A DNA stretch of 64,000 nt from Limnomonas spitsbergensis (GCA_037349105.1 JAYJMM010000112.1:1054001-1118000), one strand, 5' to 3'; positions 36,119 to 47,474 are shown, counted from the stretch's first letter. Notes: generated by a model not told the origin, from the sequence alone. Made by a program: numbers and translations.

Positions 36119-39100
36119 ATGATGACAGCGACTGGCAAAGCCTTCTTGTCCCTTTCAGAATCAGCTTCTGAGCCAGCATGGGCTGCCAAGGGCTTGTATA
36201 AATCTGCATGGGCTTGTTTCCTCCGCTGTCACTTGCTATGCAACCCAGCCATCGAACCCGCAGCCTTCCAGAAGAGCCATGCATTCATGCAGCTTAATTC
36301 ATCACCCAACTGCGGCCCATCATGGCAAGGTCGGTTTCTCAGCCCTCCACGACTCCTGCTTGCCTCCGCCAAAGGTGCAAGCCCAAGAAAAAGGGTCGCT
36401 GCTTCAGAGCACCTGGCTCGTTCCTTCATGCCAATGCGGCATGTGCATGGCGTCCCTTCACTAAGGCGCGCAACACCAGTGGGTGCTTCCATCAAGGGCA
36501 GCAGCAGCAGCAGGAGCAGCAGTTACCCCCGCACCTCTATACCCCAGCAGCGCCCCAGTCCCCCACGCCATCCGCGGCAGCAAGCGGCTGAGGAGCGCGT
36601 GCCGGATGATGAGATCACGGGCGCCCTCCTCACCTATAAGATCACCCACTGCTCTTCCCTGCGCGACCTACAACTGCTGGCCGATGGCCGTTCCGACGTG
36701 CTCAACGCCAAGCACGTTGCAGCACTAGCAGCCAGGGTGGGTCGCAATGCCAAAGCTCTCCCCGTCGCAGCCCTGTCTGATGAAAACAACGTGCCCTCCC
36801 TCCCCAACACAGCTCCCTGTGCTGACACGGCATGCAGGCAGGCAGACAGACAGACAGACAGGCAGACAGGGCAGACAGGGCAGACAGGGCCGGCAGGCAG
36901 CTCCCTGTGCTGACACGGCAGGCAGGCAGGCAGACAGACAGACAAACAGACAGGCAGGCAGGGCAGACAGGGCAGACAGGGCCGGCAGGCAGCTCTCTGT
37001 GCTGACAAGGCAAGCAGGCAGACAGGGCAAACAGGCAGCTCCCAGGCCTGACCTGGCGGTAGCGCCTGCAATAAGTGTTGGCAGGCGGTTGTTACCAATT
37101 GCTGCTGGCAGTGAAAGATGTCAGAGAGATGCCCCCGTATCTGTTCATAGGATTTGTGAAAAATATGGTTTGCTTATCTTGGCCCATGCAGAATCTCCCC
37201 ACTCCTCTCTCACCCCATCCTTCCTAGCAGAAGACCCCCTCTCACCCCATCCAAGTAGAAGGTCCCCCCACCGCCCCTCACCCCATCCAAGTAGAAGGTC
37301 CCCCCACCCCCCCTCACCCATCCAAGTAGAAGGTCCCCCCACCCACCCCTCACCCCATCCAAGTAGAAGGTCCCCCCACCCACCCCCTCACCCCATCCAA
37401 GTAGAAGGTCCCCCCAACCCCCCTCACCCCATCCAAGTAGAAGGTCCCCCCACCCCCCTCACCCTATCCCTCCAAGTAGAAGGTCCCCCCAACCCCCCTC
37501 ACCCCATCCCAACTAGGCGGCTGAGCTGGGGGCCATCGCATATCCCGCTGCCGCATGCAAGCTCCTTGACCGTCACTGCCCCCGCCTCGTTTCAAGCTCT
37601 CCGCCTTGGACGTTCAGGTGCGCAGATCCCTTGACTGAGCTCAGCTCTGCACCCGATCGTGTATTACCGATCCCTTACCTTACTTATCCTGCTCTGCCTG
37701 CTGGGGTGCTGTGCTGCTGTGTGCGTAGTTAATAACGTGCTGCGGCTTGCTATCTCCACATCTGCTGCTGACGACTGCCCCCCCGTTGCGTCTTGTCAGG
37801 GAGCTGATCGATGTGTTGTGGGCGCATGGCAAGTTGCGACATGCGCCATGCGCCGAGCTGGAGAGTGGTCTGTTGACCCCTCTGTTGGGGCATAGCCAGG
37901 CCTCCCCTCTGCAGCTGGGGCAGGCCTCGAGCATGGAGCTGGCCAAGCTGGCTGCAGCCCTCTCGATGATGCGTAGGCAAGACAGGTGCGGCCAGCGGCT
38001 GGGGGGCGCATCGACGTTAGGTGTGTGCCAGGCAATATTTGGAGGGCCTTTGGGCGGCCACCACAGGAATAATGGGGACCACCCTGAGACTGGCCTATGG
38101 CCAGTGGCTCAAGTAGCTGGGCATGCTTCACCAAGCCCTGCCGGATGCAAGCCGGTTTGTAGCTAAAATGTAGCTGAAATGTAACTTAAACAGTGCCATA
38201 AAGCAAGCATTACACTCGCCCTCCCTGCAGCCTCACTTGGCGGGCCCTCTCCGAGTCTGCCATGCAGCGCATGAACAAGTTCGGCCCGCGCAGCCTGGCC
38301 TCGTTGGTCAGAGCCTTCACAGACATAACGGTGGGTTTTGGGTCTGAGCCCACTGGTTGCCAAAGCGAAGTCAAAGCACCCTGCGACACTTTGTACCCAC
38401 TGGTCGATATTAGTATTGTATTGGCTGGGGGTCATGCAGGGTTCATGTCAGTGCACGCCAGTCTCCCTTCAGGGGGCTGCCGGGCGGCCACTACTGGGCC
38501 GATGGGGACCAAACCTTGACCGGACTATGGCAAGAGGCTCAAACAGGCTTCTTGAAGCAAGCCCTGTCGGCCGCAGGCCTGGTTGGCAGGTGGTAGCTGA
38601 CATGTAGCTGAAGCCCCCTAAAATAAACAATGGGGGTGATGTAAAGCCGGATCCCAGCTCCATTGGGACTGGGCACTTGGGCAGCAAGCAGCAGGCGCTA
38701 TTAAATATGTCCCTTGGGGCCATTAAGGGCCATTGGGGCTGTCTGACCGGACCAGCCTCTGCACTTTGCTCCTACCTTCTCCTCCCACTCATGACCTGTG
38801 TGCTCCCGTCCTTGCACCTGTGGCGTGCGCAGGCCATCGACTGCAGTCCCTTGCTGGACGCGGCTGCAAGGCACGCGCAAAACTACTTATCCGATTTCAT
38901 GCCCCAAGACCTGACCACCCTGATGCTGGCGCTGGCCAGGGCGGGATACACCGACCTGGATTTCTTTTCACACGCTGCAGATGAGGTGATGGCGGCTTTT
39001 CCCCCTTGTTTGACATTGCATGGGGTCATGGCCATGAGGTTGCTCTGAACCCTGTGAACCCTGTGCCAAGTGACGGCAAGGTACGGAACGTCTTGAGGGG

Positions 39101-42100
39101 CGACCCATGGCGAGGGCCAAGGGATAGGGTTCAGGGTCTTAAGGGGTGTCCCATGTTGAGGGTCAAGGTTCTAGGCTTAATGTTAAGGGCCTTGAGGGGC
39201 GATCCATGTGGAGGGTTTTAAGTATTTTGAGTCTTGCAGGATGACCCATGTTGAGGGTTTGGATCAGGGTTTAGGGTCTTGCAGGGCGACCCATGTCAAG
39301 GCATATGTCATTTTGTGGGGGAGGCATGGCACTATTTTATTGTAGGTGCTTCAGCTATGCTTCAGCTACATCAAGGCCGAGGAGGGGGAAGGGGGCCTGG
39401 TGCAGCAAGCTCTGCTGCCTAGGCCTCTGGCCGCAGGTGGTCTGTTGGCAAAGTCCTTGCTGACCAGCGGCACAAGTTGGAATGTTGGCTGAGTTGTTAC
39501 AAACCAGCGGCATTAAGTGGTCTGTTGGCGAAGTTGTTGCTGACGAGGGGCCCAAGGTGTTCTGCAGGTCGAAAACAAACACACTGCCGCATGGCATTGC
39601 AACCAGCCTGTGGCTAAGGCTGGATCCTTCAGGCAGACACCCAGGTGCTGCAGTGGATGCACCTATGACCCGCTTCCTAGAGTGAGCACTGCTTACGCCC
39701 CGCTTAGTGATCAGAGTCAGCTGCTAGGCCTGTCAGAGGCAGATGCTAAGCCTGTCAGAGGCAGCTGCTAAGCCTGTCAGAGGCAGCTGTTAAGCCTGTG
39801 AGAGGCAGCTGCTAAGCCTGTCAGAGGCAGCTGCTAAGCCTGTCAGAGGTAGCTGCTAAGCCTGTTAGAGGCAGCTGCTAAGCCTGTCAGAGGCAGATGC
39901 TAAGCCTGACAGAGGCAGATGCTAAGCCTGACAGAGGCAGCTGCCAAGCCTGTCAGAGGCAGCTGCCAAGCCTGTCAGAGGCAGCTGCTAAGCCTGTCAG
40001 AGGCAGCTGCTAAGCCTGACAGAGTCAGCTGCTAAGCCTGTCAGAGGCAGACGCTAAGCCTGTCTTTCCGCTTGACGCTGTGCAGGTGCGCCGCCAGATC
40101 ACGAGCTTCTCTGCTGCAGACCTGGTGCGCACGCTGTCGGCGCTGGCCGCGATCGAGTACCGCGGGCCGCGCTGCGTGCGCGTGTTGTCCGAGGCTGTGC
40201 GCAGGGCTGCCGACACCTTTATGCCGTCAGATCTCTCCATGCTCCCGTTGCTGCTGCTTAGACTACAATGCGACGATCCTGGTGCGCGGTTGGGTGCATG
40301 CGCCTCTCTCCTGCGGATAAATATTGAGTTGTGTGCTTGTGGCCCAAGAATGCGACGGTTCGGGATCGTGGTTGGGCACATGTGCCTCTCCGCTGCGGAT
40401 GGCTATTAAGCCTGTGGCCGCAGGCGCTTGCGCTCTGTAGCCTCCGGGGCCCTGTGGACGTGGATAAATACCCGCAGACGCCTCGCTGATGGATGTGGAT
40501 GAATACCCGCAGTGGATAGCCGTGGGCTTCTCTACTGTGGATGAAAAAGCGCTTGTGCCCTGCAGCCACTGGGGTCCTGTGGTGGCTGAGGCCCTGCCGC
40601 GGCTGAGGTGTTTGCCCTGCGGCCCCGTCCCACTGCAGCCCTGAGTGCCACGGCTGAAGCGTCTACCCTGCAGCCTACTCTGCTTGTTAGCTCATGCAGT
40701 GGTGTGCAGCAGACAGGCGTACCAGACATCAAAATGCTGACTCAAAATGCTGCATGGATGTCCTTCTTTTATAGCTTCCGGTTGAATCCTAACCCCTAAC
40801 CCCTCCAATCGCTGCAGGGGTGCACTGCCGTCATGGTTCCCGGTTGAACCCGTAACCCTTACCCCTCCAATCGCTTAAGGGGTGTACTGCCGTTGCAGTT
40901 TACAGTTGAACTCTTAACCCGAACCCCTCTTATTGCTGCAGGGGTGTACGGCCGCCTGGGTGCTGTCATCCTCTTATGCCGGGATGACATCCCGCCTGCC
41001 CATCTGACCGCTGCGACCCTGGCCATTAGCCAGGGCGGCTGCAGGGAGCAGCGCTTCTTCCGTGGCATGCTCAAAGAGGCATCCAGCAACACCTCTCGCT
41101 TCACAGTGTCGCAGGTGTGCCGTGGTCATGGGACAGCAGGGGGCAGAGTGATCAGGTGTGGACGGTCAGGTCATGGGACAGCAGGGGGCAGGGTGAGCAG
41201 GTGTGGACAGTCAGGTCATGGGACATATGGGGGCAGAGTGAGCAGGTGTGGAGGGTAAGGGGAGGGGAGGTTCGTGGGAGCAGGTGCGCTGGGTCAAGTG
41301 CGGGGTCATGAGACCAAAGGGGCAGAGTAAGCAGGCATTTAGGTTAAGGGAAGGGGAGGGTCGTGGGAGCGGGTTGAAGGGTGGAGGGCGAGATTGTGGG
41401 ACGACAGGGGTCAGAGTGAGCAGGTGCTAAGGGTTGTGGGAAGGGAGGGTCATGGGAGAAGGGGGCAGCGTGAGCGGATTGAAGGGTTGTGGGACGGGGG
41501 AGGGGGGAGGGGGACAGGAGGTAGGGTGAGGAGGGAGGCTGGGTCGCGTGGGAGGGCATGTGACAAGGGTGAAGTGCTTGAGCAGTTCAACGCGTAGGAA
41601 CTGCCCGGGGAGACTGCCCCATGCCGAGTGCAACAGCTGGTGCCCTTGCCCCTGTGCTGGCCAGGACAGACACGCACCCATCCTGATCACAAGCGCTCCT
41701 TCTCTACTTATTCTATTTCTTTGCTCCCAACCGATTACCGGCAGTTGGGCGCCCGCCTGGCCGAGCCTTTAGAGCAGGGCTGGCCCAGAGGTGTAACGCA
41801 GGCCTTCCGTTGTATGAATAATTACGTCTTACTTCATTGACATGCGCTGCTACTCTGCTGCCACGTGCAGCACACCTCTCTGCTTCGGTCCTGCAATGTG
41901 GCGGGCTTCAGGCATGCTCCGTCAGCGCTCTCGGTGCTGTCCCACGTGGCATGCCCAGGCCAGGCTTCAGAGCTGTCTCTCTCTGACTGGGATGGCTTGC
42001 TGAGGTGAGGATGTGTTCATCGGGCGGCCGTGAGGGGCTGTGCCCACGTGCCTGCACTCTCTCCCCCCTGTCTGTGTACAGATCTCGTGGGGATTGCCTT

Positions 42101-44330
42101 CTCTTGCCTCCTCCCACCTCAAAAGTGTGCACCCACCTCAACCTCCTCCCCCACCTCAACCTCCTTCCCCACCTCAACCTCCTTCCCCACCTCAACCTCC
42201 TCCCCCACCTCAACCTCCTTCCCCACCTCAACCTCCTTCCCCACCTCAACCTCCTGCCCCACCTCAACCTCCTCCCCCACCTCAACCTCCTTCCCCACCT
42301 CAACCTCCTTCCCCACCTCAACCTCCTCCCCCACCTCAACCTCCTGCCCCACCTCAACCTCCTCCCCCACCTCAACCTCCTGCCCCACCTCAACCTCCTC
42401 CCCCTCCACCCTCCCATCTCCTTCCCCTCCCCTCCCCATGCAACCTCCCACCTCTACCTCCTCCACCTCCTCCACCTCCACCTCCATCTCCTCCCTCCCA
42501 CAGCCCTCATACTGCTCTAAACACCACACCCCTTTCCTCCCTGCTGCATTGTTCCCCAGGGCCCTACGCCCGCACCTGCTCCCGATGCTGCCAGGCCACC
42601 ATGGCGGCATAAGCTCCGCCCCGCTCCCTCCCGGCGCCCTCCTCCCTGTGGATTCCGAGCCGCCAGCCCCTCTCAACGCGCCTGTAGAGGGGCTGCCGGA
42701 GCTGCTGCAGTCTATCGCCGGCAGGCTGGCCGAGCTGTTGGCAGCCCACAGTGCAGTGCAGCTGCAGCAGCAGCAGCTGAGGACTGCAGCCACGCAGCCA
42801 GGTAGGGGCGCAAGGTCCCTCCGGCAGGCGGGCCCCGCGGCAGACGCCCACACGGCGGCCCTTGTCGCGGCCTGCGAGAGCCCGCCTGCCGCCGCCGTGG
42901 CCTCTCTTATGTACAGCTTTGCAAGCCTGCGCTGCTTCCATGCCGGGCTGTGCCTCGAGGCCACCAAGCTGCTCACGACGGCGCCCGAGCAGGTGGCGCC
43001 TGGTGTGGCGGACCTGCTGCTGCTGGCGCTCGGGGAGCTCATGGGCGGGCCGGCGGCTGGTGGCGGCAGCGGGCCGTCAGGTAGAGTGCGCGCGGATGCG
43101 ATGCGGGCGAATGCGGCAGTGCTGCATGCGCTGCGGCGCCGGTGGGTGAACGGGAGCGAGGCTGTGTTGCGTCGGGAGGAGGCAAGGTACGATCCATCGT
43201 CTGAGGATCTCGATGAGGATCGAGTGGAGGCTGGTAGTGCACATGCGGCAGGCTTGTCGGACCGAGCCTCGAGCAGTGAGGGCAGCTCAGGGCAGCGTTT
43301 GGGGGATTTTGAGGAGCTGGGCGAGCCCGGGACCTCCTCCAGGCTGCCAGGCCTTGGCTTGGCTTCCCACCAGGCTGCCACGGCGCTCTACGGCTTAGCG
43401 CTGCTGCCCTTGAACGTTCGCATGCTGCGCCACCTGATCCACGACCTGGGCACATATGATGATGATGATGGCGGCGCTGCAGCAGCCGGAAACAGAAGCA
43501 CCGCCACTAAAATGCCAGGGACGCTGCCTGGAGGTGATGGCCTCCTTAGGGTGAGTCAGGCGAACTCGTGGGCCCACGAGAGAGGGGCGGGGCGAGCGGC
43601 GGCCGCTCCTGCCTCGCCTCCCCCGAGCGGTCCGCAGGCGCTGGCTGCGCTGCTGGCCTTAGAAGTGCTGGGTGCGAAGATGCAGCGGCAGGGCGGGGAA
43701 TCCCTGCCCCTGCCCGACCGCTTGAGGCAGAGGCTGGAGCATCTGGCAGGCAGATCGATGGCAGGCCCGGGCTGCGTCGGTGGAGGGGACGGACAGAGCG
43801 GGGAGGAGGCGGACGATGCTGGGTTACACAGCGTTGGTGGCTCGGGCATGGAGCACCCTATTGGCTGCGTAGAGGCAGCGGACGGTGGCCCCCTCTCACC
43901 GGCAGGGGCTTTCGCCAGTGCTGGAGCTTCCGCCTGTAGCGATGGGTTTTCTGAGCAGGTCCGGGAAACCCTGAAGGATCTCGGGGTTCAACCGATCCCC
44001 AACGTGCAGCTTCCCAACAGCTACTTCAGGGCTGATTTCCAGGTTTCGCCACCGCAAGCTGCAGCCAATGCGCCAAATGCTGGTAGCAGAGGTGACTCCA
44101 TGCATCAGGGGCCGGATTCTCAGCAACCCATCATGGTGCAGCTCTGCCGGACATCCGCACGTCTGCTGGCCCCGACATCAATGGCCATGGGGAGCCACGA
44201 AATGAAGCTGGATCATTTGAGGTCTTTGGGTGTGCGAGTGGTGGTAGTCCCTGAGGACACCTGGCTAAGCCTCAACACAATGGGGGCAAGAACTGCATAC
44301 CTTGCTGCAAAGCTTGGGATTGGGATCTAG
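36119..44330 (+). CDS. OPR-type repeat protein with C-terminal RAP-like domain, likely organelle RNA factor
   Basis: Proposed exons are 36119-36736, 37517-37617, 37800-37985, 38231-38330, 38833-38985, 40086-40281, 40942-41114, 41745-41792, 41871-42004 and 42560-44330, about 1159 residues; phases close. Repeats of the octotricopeptide kind are spread over the exons: WTFRELIDVLWAHGKL, FGPRSLASLVRAFTDI, FMPQDLTTLMLALARAGY, FSAADLVRTLSALAAI, PPAHLTAATLAIS and AAAVASLMYSFASL. The last 60 residues (MKLDHLRSLGVRVVVVPEDT, then WLSL and TAYLAAKLGI) fit a RAP domain. OPR-RAP proteins in green algae bind plastid or mitochondrial transcripts and control their processing or translation. The Ala/Arg/Ser-rich N-terminus suits a transit peptide, though the exact ATG is uncertain. 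Seven introns or junctions carry minisatellites. Confidence 0.8.
36812..37035 (+). repeat. About 90 bp tandem unit rich in GGCAGACA, three copies
   Basis: GCTCCCTGTGCTGACACGGC (or a close variant) recurs at about 36812, 36900 and 36991. Each is followed by CAGACAGG/GGCAGACA microsatellite. It lies in OPR-RAP intron 1. Confidence 0.85.
37207..37516 (+). repeat. Minisatellite ending in the exon 2 acceptor of the OPR-RAP gene
   Basis: About eight units of roughly 36-40 bp carry CACCCCATCCAAGTAGAAGG and a C-run. Each contains CCATCCAAGTAG, closely related to the real acceptor CCATCCCAACTAG|GCG at 37516/37517, which is the last unit of the array. Confidence 0.85.
38025..38195 (+). repeat. Dispersed ~200 bp repeat, copy in OPR-RAP intron 3
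   Basis: GGGCGGCCACCACAGG, AATGGGGACCACCCTGAGAC, CTTCACCAAGCCCTGCC and AAAATGTAGCTGAAATG follow in family order. Confidence 0.65.
38460..38635 (+). repeat. Dispersed ~200 bp repeat, good copy in OPR-RAP intron 4
   Basis: GCTGCCGGGCGGCCACTACT, GATGGGGACCAAACCTTGAC, CATGTAGCTGAAGC and CCCTAAAATAAACAATG give the clearest reading of the family core and 3' end. A minus-strand partial copy lies in intron 5 at about 39335-39445. Confidence 0.7.
39060..39300 (+). repeat. Degenerate GGGTTTAGGGTCTTG repeat
   Basis: Four to five units of about 45-60 bp combine GGGGCGACCCATG(G/T) with AGGGTTCAGGGTCTTAAGG or GGGTTTAGGGTCTTG. The telomere-like words are embedded in a longer unit. It lies in OPR-RAP intron 5. 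Confidence 0.7.
39711..40062 (+). repeat. 22 bp minisatellite, about 16 copies
   Basis: The unit CTGCTAAGCCTGTCAGAGGC plus AG is repeated without spacers and ends 23 bp before the exon 6 acceptor at 40085. Copies vary at one or two positions (GATGC, GTTAAG, CTGACAG). Confidence 0.95.
40780..40945 (+). repeat. Triplicated 62 bp unit spanning the exon 7 acceptor
   Basis: GCTGCAG|GGGTGCAC at 40817/40818, GCTTAAG|GGGTGTAC at 40879/40880 and the real acceptor GCTGCAG|GGGTGTAC at 40941/40942 are exactly 62 bp apart. Each is preceded by CCGGTTGAAC-like and AACCC..ACCCCTC blocks. Confidence 0.85.
41105..41480 (+). repeat. G-rich minisatellite starting at the exon 7 donor
   Basis: CAG|GTGTG sites at 41115 (real donor), 41156, 41201 and 41246 are about 41-45 bp apart, linked by GTCATGGGACAGCAGGGGGC units. 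Diverged GAGCAGGTGC units continue to about 41480. Confidence 0.85.
42131..42402 (+). repeat. 18 bp polypyrimidine minisatellite before the last OPR-RAP exon
   Basis: About 15 copies of CCCCACCTCAACCTCCT(C/T/G)C. The array continues as CTCC-rich sequence to the acceptor CCCCAG|GGCC at 42559, forming a pyrimidine tract of about 430 nt. Long open frames across it on both strands are artefacts of an 18 bp period. Confidence 0.95.
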
Positions 44331-45439
44331 GTTCTGGTCTCGGTCAATCCCGGGGTAGGGTTTGAGCCCTTGACACATTTTCTGGTATGAATCCGAGTAT
44401 GAATCACCTATCGGATGTTGCACAACTGCTCTTGAGGTTCACTTGCAATCTACAAGGACGCTGATGTGCAAAGCTGATGTCATATCTATTGTAATGAGCG
44501 CCTGCGTGGCGCTTCGCCCGAGTGACAAGTTGTGTTATGATGACCTCCTCTGATTCATCACAACATTCCATTGCATGTAGTTAAAACAAGAACATACCGA
44601 ACCGAAGCTCACGAACACTTGAAAGGTTGTCCAGTGATGCAGTAGTGACACACCATGTAGGGCCCCATGAGAGGGATCAGGGATAGGGGAGTCATGTAGC
44701 CAGTGCATTGCCACACATTGGTCAGCGTGAGAGTGTTGCAAACTTGCAATATCGGTAGAATGCGTGCGCATCATCAGGGAATGTTATTGGGATATGTATG
44801 TTATGTGGATCAAGTTCTGCCTGTTTTGCAGCATCTGTCGTGCCTTGCTTTATGTCTCTCTGCTTGATCAAGGGAAGATGACGCAAGGCGCGATGCCGCG
44901 ATCTTTGCGTCGGGTGTGGACCTAAGTGTGAACTTCGATGCTCGATTAGGGACGGCCCTCTCACTTGTTTGGCAGCATCTGCTGAGCATTGCTGCATCTG
45001 CCATGCACTGCTTGCCGTCTCGTAGCCGACATGTGTTTTTGCCTAGCGATTGAATGTGTAGTATCGTGCGACAACTAACGCTAGAGCATGTCCGAAGGCC
45101 AAATGAAACCACTACTGGAGTACCTGTGCAGCTCGTAGATGTCTTCGCATTGCACATAACGTAGAACCACAGAGACTTCGCTCAAAATTAATTAATTATT
45201 GGCTTGCGCGGACATGGTTACGCGCTATAATAATTTAGAATTCGCCGTTGCGCGGAGTGTCAGTCAGGTGCCCAAACAACTATTTTGGGGGTGCGCGCTA
45301 TGAATTAAAAACAGCAAAATTTAGAGAATAAAATCATGCGCTAGCGCACGACTGTTTGATTCCACATCCGTTTAGTGAATAGTGATCCTTGTCAAGTCTG
45401 TCCAAGTAGTCGAGCATAACGCTGCAGGTGACTTAGATG
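44331..45439. other. Intergenic region after the OPR-RAP gene
   Basis: Contains the OPR-RAP 3' UTR with a TGTAA signal at 44490-44494, then unrecognised sequence. A segment near 45272 (CAACTATTTTGGGGG) also occurs, inverted, at about 6861 in the Nudix gene, hinting at a shared repeat. No gene is recognised. Confidence 0.4.
44490..44494 (+). terminator. TGTAA polyadenylation-type signal, OPR-RAP gene
   Basis: TGTAA lies about 160 nt after the stop codon, within a typical algal 3' UTR length. Confidence 0.5.
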
Positions 45440-45857
45440 AGGGCGCATAACTGCGTGTCTCCCATCTGCCCTCCTCACTTTGATCGCTTGCTCAATATTG
45501 GGTCTGTCCTGCCCCTTGTCCAAGATACGGATGTCAGACCTGTGTGATCTGATTGGGTACCATTCTGGAGGACTCTGATCCTGCCTTTTATGATGCCATG
45601 TCTAGGGTGCTGAGAATGCTGACGCTTTGTGCTTTCTACATGCTCCTGTGAGAAGGCTGACCATCTTCAGTCTCTCTGTCAGTTGCTCTGGGTTGCAAAT
45701 CCGTGTACCTTGAGTAGCTCTGAGTTCATTCCCGTTGCATGTTACCCCTGTCTATCTCCTTCTCCTTCTCGACAGCCTCTCCTATCACTTGTTGTTTCTT
45801 GATCTCGAAATCTCTCCCCTTTCCCAGTGTTGAACTCCTGCCCTGCCCTCGCCCCAG

Positions 45858-46660
45858 GTATCTACATGCATGCTTACGACGCCGGATTAAAGGTGAAGAA
45901 CGGCTTTCCAGTGTTCACACCTTGAGGCCACCTACGTGCAGAAGCCGAGGATGTGTACTCGCTGTACTTCCTCACCGACGAGGATAAGATCTCCATCCTG
46001 GACCTGGCGCGCGACCCACGCATCGGTGGGTGCAGGGCTTATGGACTAGGGCGCACCAAGCCACCTTTGTTAGGTCTTGCTTGTCGACCACCGCTGGCCC
46101 AATTGGGACCCAACCTTGGACGGCCCGACTAAGCACCAGGGCTTTCTACACCAGTCCCCAACGGTGGATGTCCTTGATGTAGCTGAATTGAAGCTGAGAC
46201 ACGCTAAAATGAACACTTGGCTGCGCCTGCCTGTATTACCTGCCCCCTGATGGGAGAGGACAAGATCTTTATCCTGGACCTGGCCAGGGGCCTGGCTGCG
46301 CTGAAGTGGGTGGGAGGAGATTGTGAGTGCCTAGCTGAACAGTAAACATAGCATCAGGTGCTCCCAAATTAGGGTAAATACGGCGCTGTACCTCTGTCTG
46401 GCATTGCCCGGCCTCTCACCCCAGGCATTGTGGGTCCTGACTGGTGATGCTCATCGCTGCGTCTCTTTATCAGAGGCACTGCCAGTCTGGGACAAAACGA
46501 TGCAAGTTCTCCCCCTGCCCATGCCTCATTCTTTCGCTTCAGGCCACCGCATCATGAAGTCCATCGCACCCTCCATTTCCGGCCACGAGTTCATCAAGAC
46601 TGTGTTGGCCATGGCACTGTTTGGCGGCCAGGAGAAGCACCCTTCACCCGCATGCCAGCT
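45858..46660 (+). pseudogene. MCM2 fragment (replicative helicase subunit), broken
   Basis: Exon piece 45858-46025 reads KVKNGFPVF, EATYVQKP and DVYSLYFLTDEDKISILDLA followed by RDPRIG. A phase-1 intron follows, then exon piece 46543-46660 reads HRIMKSIAPSISGHEFIKTV and LAMALFGGQEKHP. The order and the intron phase match genomic MCM2, just before the Walker A region of the AAA+ domain. At least two frameshifts (after VFT and within QKP/DVY) break the frame, and no ATPase core follows. The intron contains a copy of the dispersed repeat (46050-46218) and a second, worse copy of EDKIFILDLAR at 46255-46290. It retains its intron, so it is not a processed copy. Confidence 0.75.
46050..46218 (+). 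repeat. Dispersed ~200 bp repeat inside the MCM2 fragment intron
   Basis: GCGCACCAAGCCACCTTTG, AATTGGGACCCAACCTTGGA, GATGTAGCTGAATTGAAGC and GCTAAAATGAACAC follow in order; a good full-length copy. Confidence 0.7.
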
Positions 46661-47474
46661 AAGGTGTTCGAATGAGCTGTACAACATTGTGGTAGCACCT
46701 CCTCACCGGACTAAACTGGAGACTTCCTGTTCTGATGCAGCATCAACAGGACGGGGGACGAGGACACCATGAGCTTCCCATGCATCATGTACAACAAGCA
46801 CAGGTGGGTGTGCTGATGGGTTCAGTGTTTGGGATGAAGGGTCATCATCCCACAATGTGGACATCATGGACCAGGCAGCCATCAAATGCATCATGCATGG
46901 AACAAGGTTGGGTGTGCTGATGGTTCCAGTGTTTGGTGTTGAGGCTTTTTAAACTGTTGACATGGACCTCTTGAGCTCTAATACCGCTATGAATTGGAGC
47001 TGCTGTTGACCAGGGAGAAAGGTATGTTCATGGTGCTCGTAGGTCGGTATTAGTCTTTGTTGTTTTGGCAGGGAAGCAGTTCAACACTGGGAAAGGGGAG
47101 AGATTTCGAGATCAAGAAACAACAGGTGAGAGGAGAGGCTGTCGAGAAGGAGAAGGAGATAGACAGGGGTAACATGCAACGGGAATGAACTCAGATCTAC
47201 TCAAGATATACGGATTTGCAACCCAGAGCAACTGACAGAGAGACTGAAGATGGTCAGCCTTCTCACAGGAGCATGTAGAAAGCACAAAGCGTCAGCATTC
47301 TCAGCACCCTAGACATGGCATCATAAAAGGCAGGATCAGAGTCCTCCAGAATGGTACCCAATCAGATCACACAGGTCTGACATCCGTACCTTGGACAAGG
47401 GGCAAGACAGACCCAATATTGAGCAAGCGATCAAAGTGAGGAGGGCAGATGGGAGACACGCAGTTATGCGCCCT

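Larger units (their letters stand above)
45440..47474. mobile_element. Fold-back element with ~397 bp inverted arms carrying MCM2 fragments
   Basis: Arms 45440-45836 and 47078-47474 are reverse complements with a constant coordinate sum and only scattered substitutions. One reads GGGCGCATAACTGCG...CCCAGTGTTGAACT and the other is its inverse. The 1.24 kb interior starts 21 bp inside the left arm with a spliced MCM2 exon. It continues with a second MCM2 exon, a partial MCM2 repeat and another exon-like block at 46742-46802 (INRTGDEDTMSFPCIMYNKH between CAG and GTGGGT). It has no transposase. I did not find a convincing target-site duplication. It resembles a gene-capturing non-autonomous DNA transposon, but a local inverted duplication is possible. 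Confidence 0.65.

Noticed and set aside
41908..43381. Long minus-strand frames rich in RRLRWG or EVEVGE
   Set aside because: Shadows of the 18 bp pyrimidine minisatellite and of the GC-rich last OPR-RAP exon; the plus strand has the conserved protein and splice sites.
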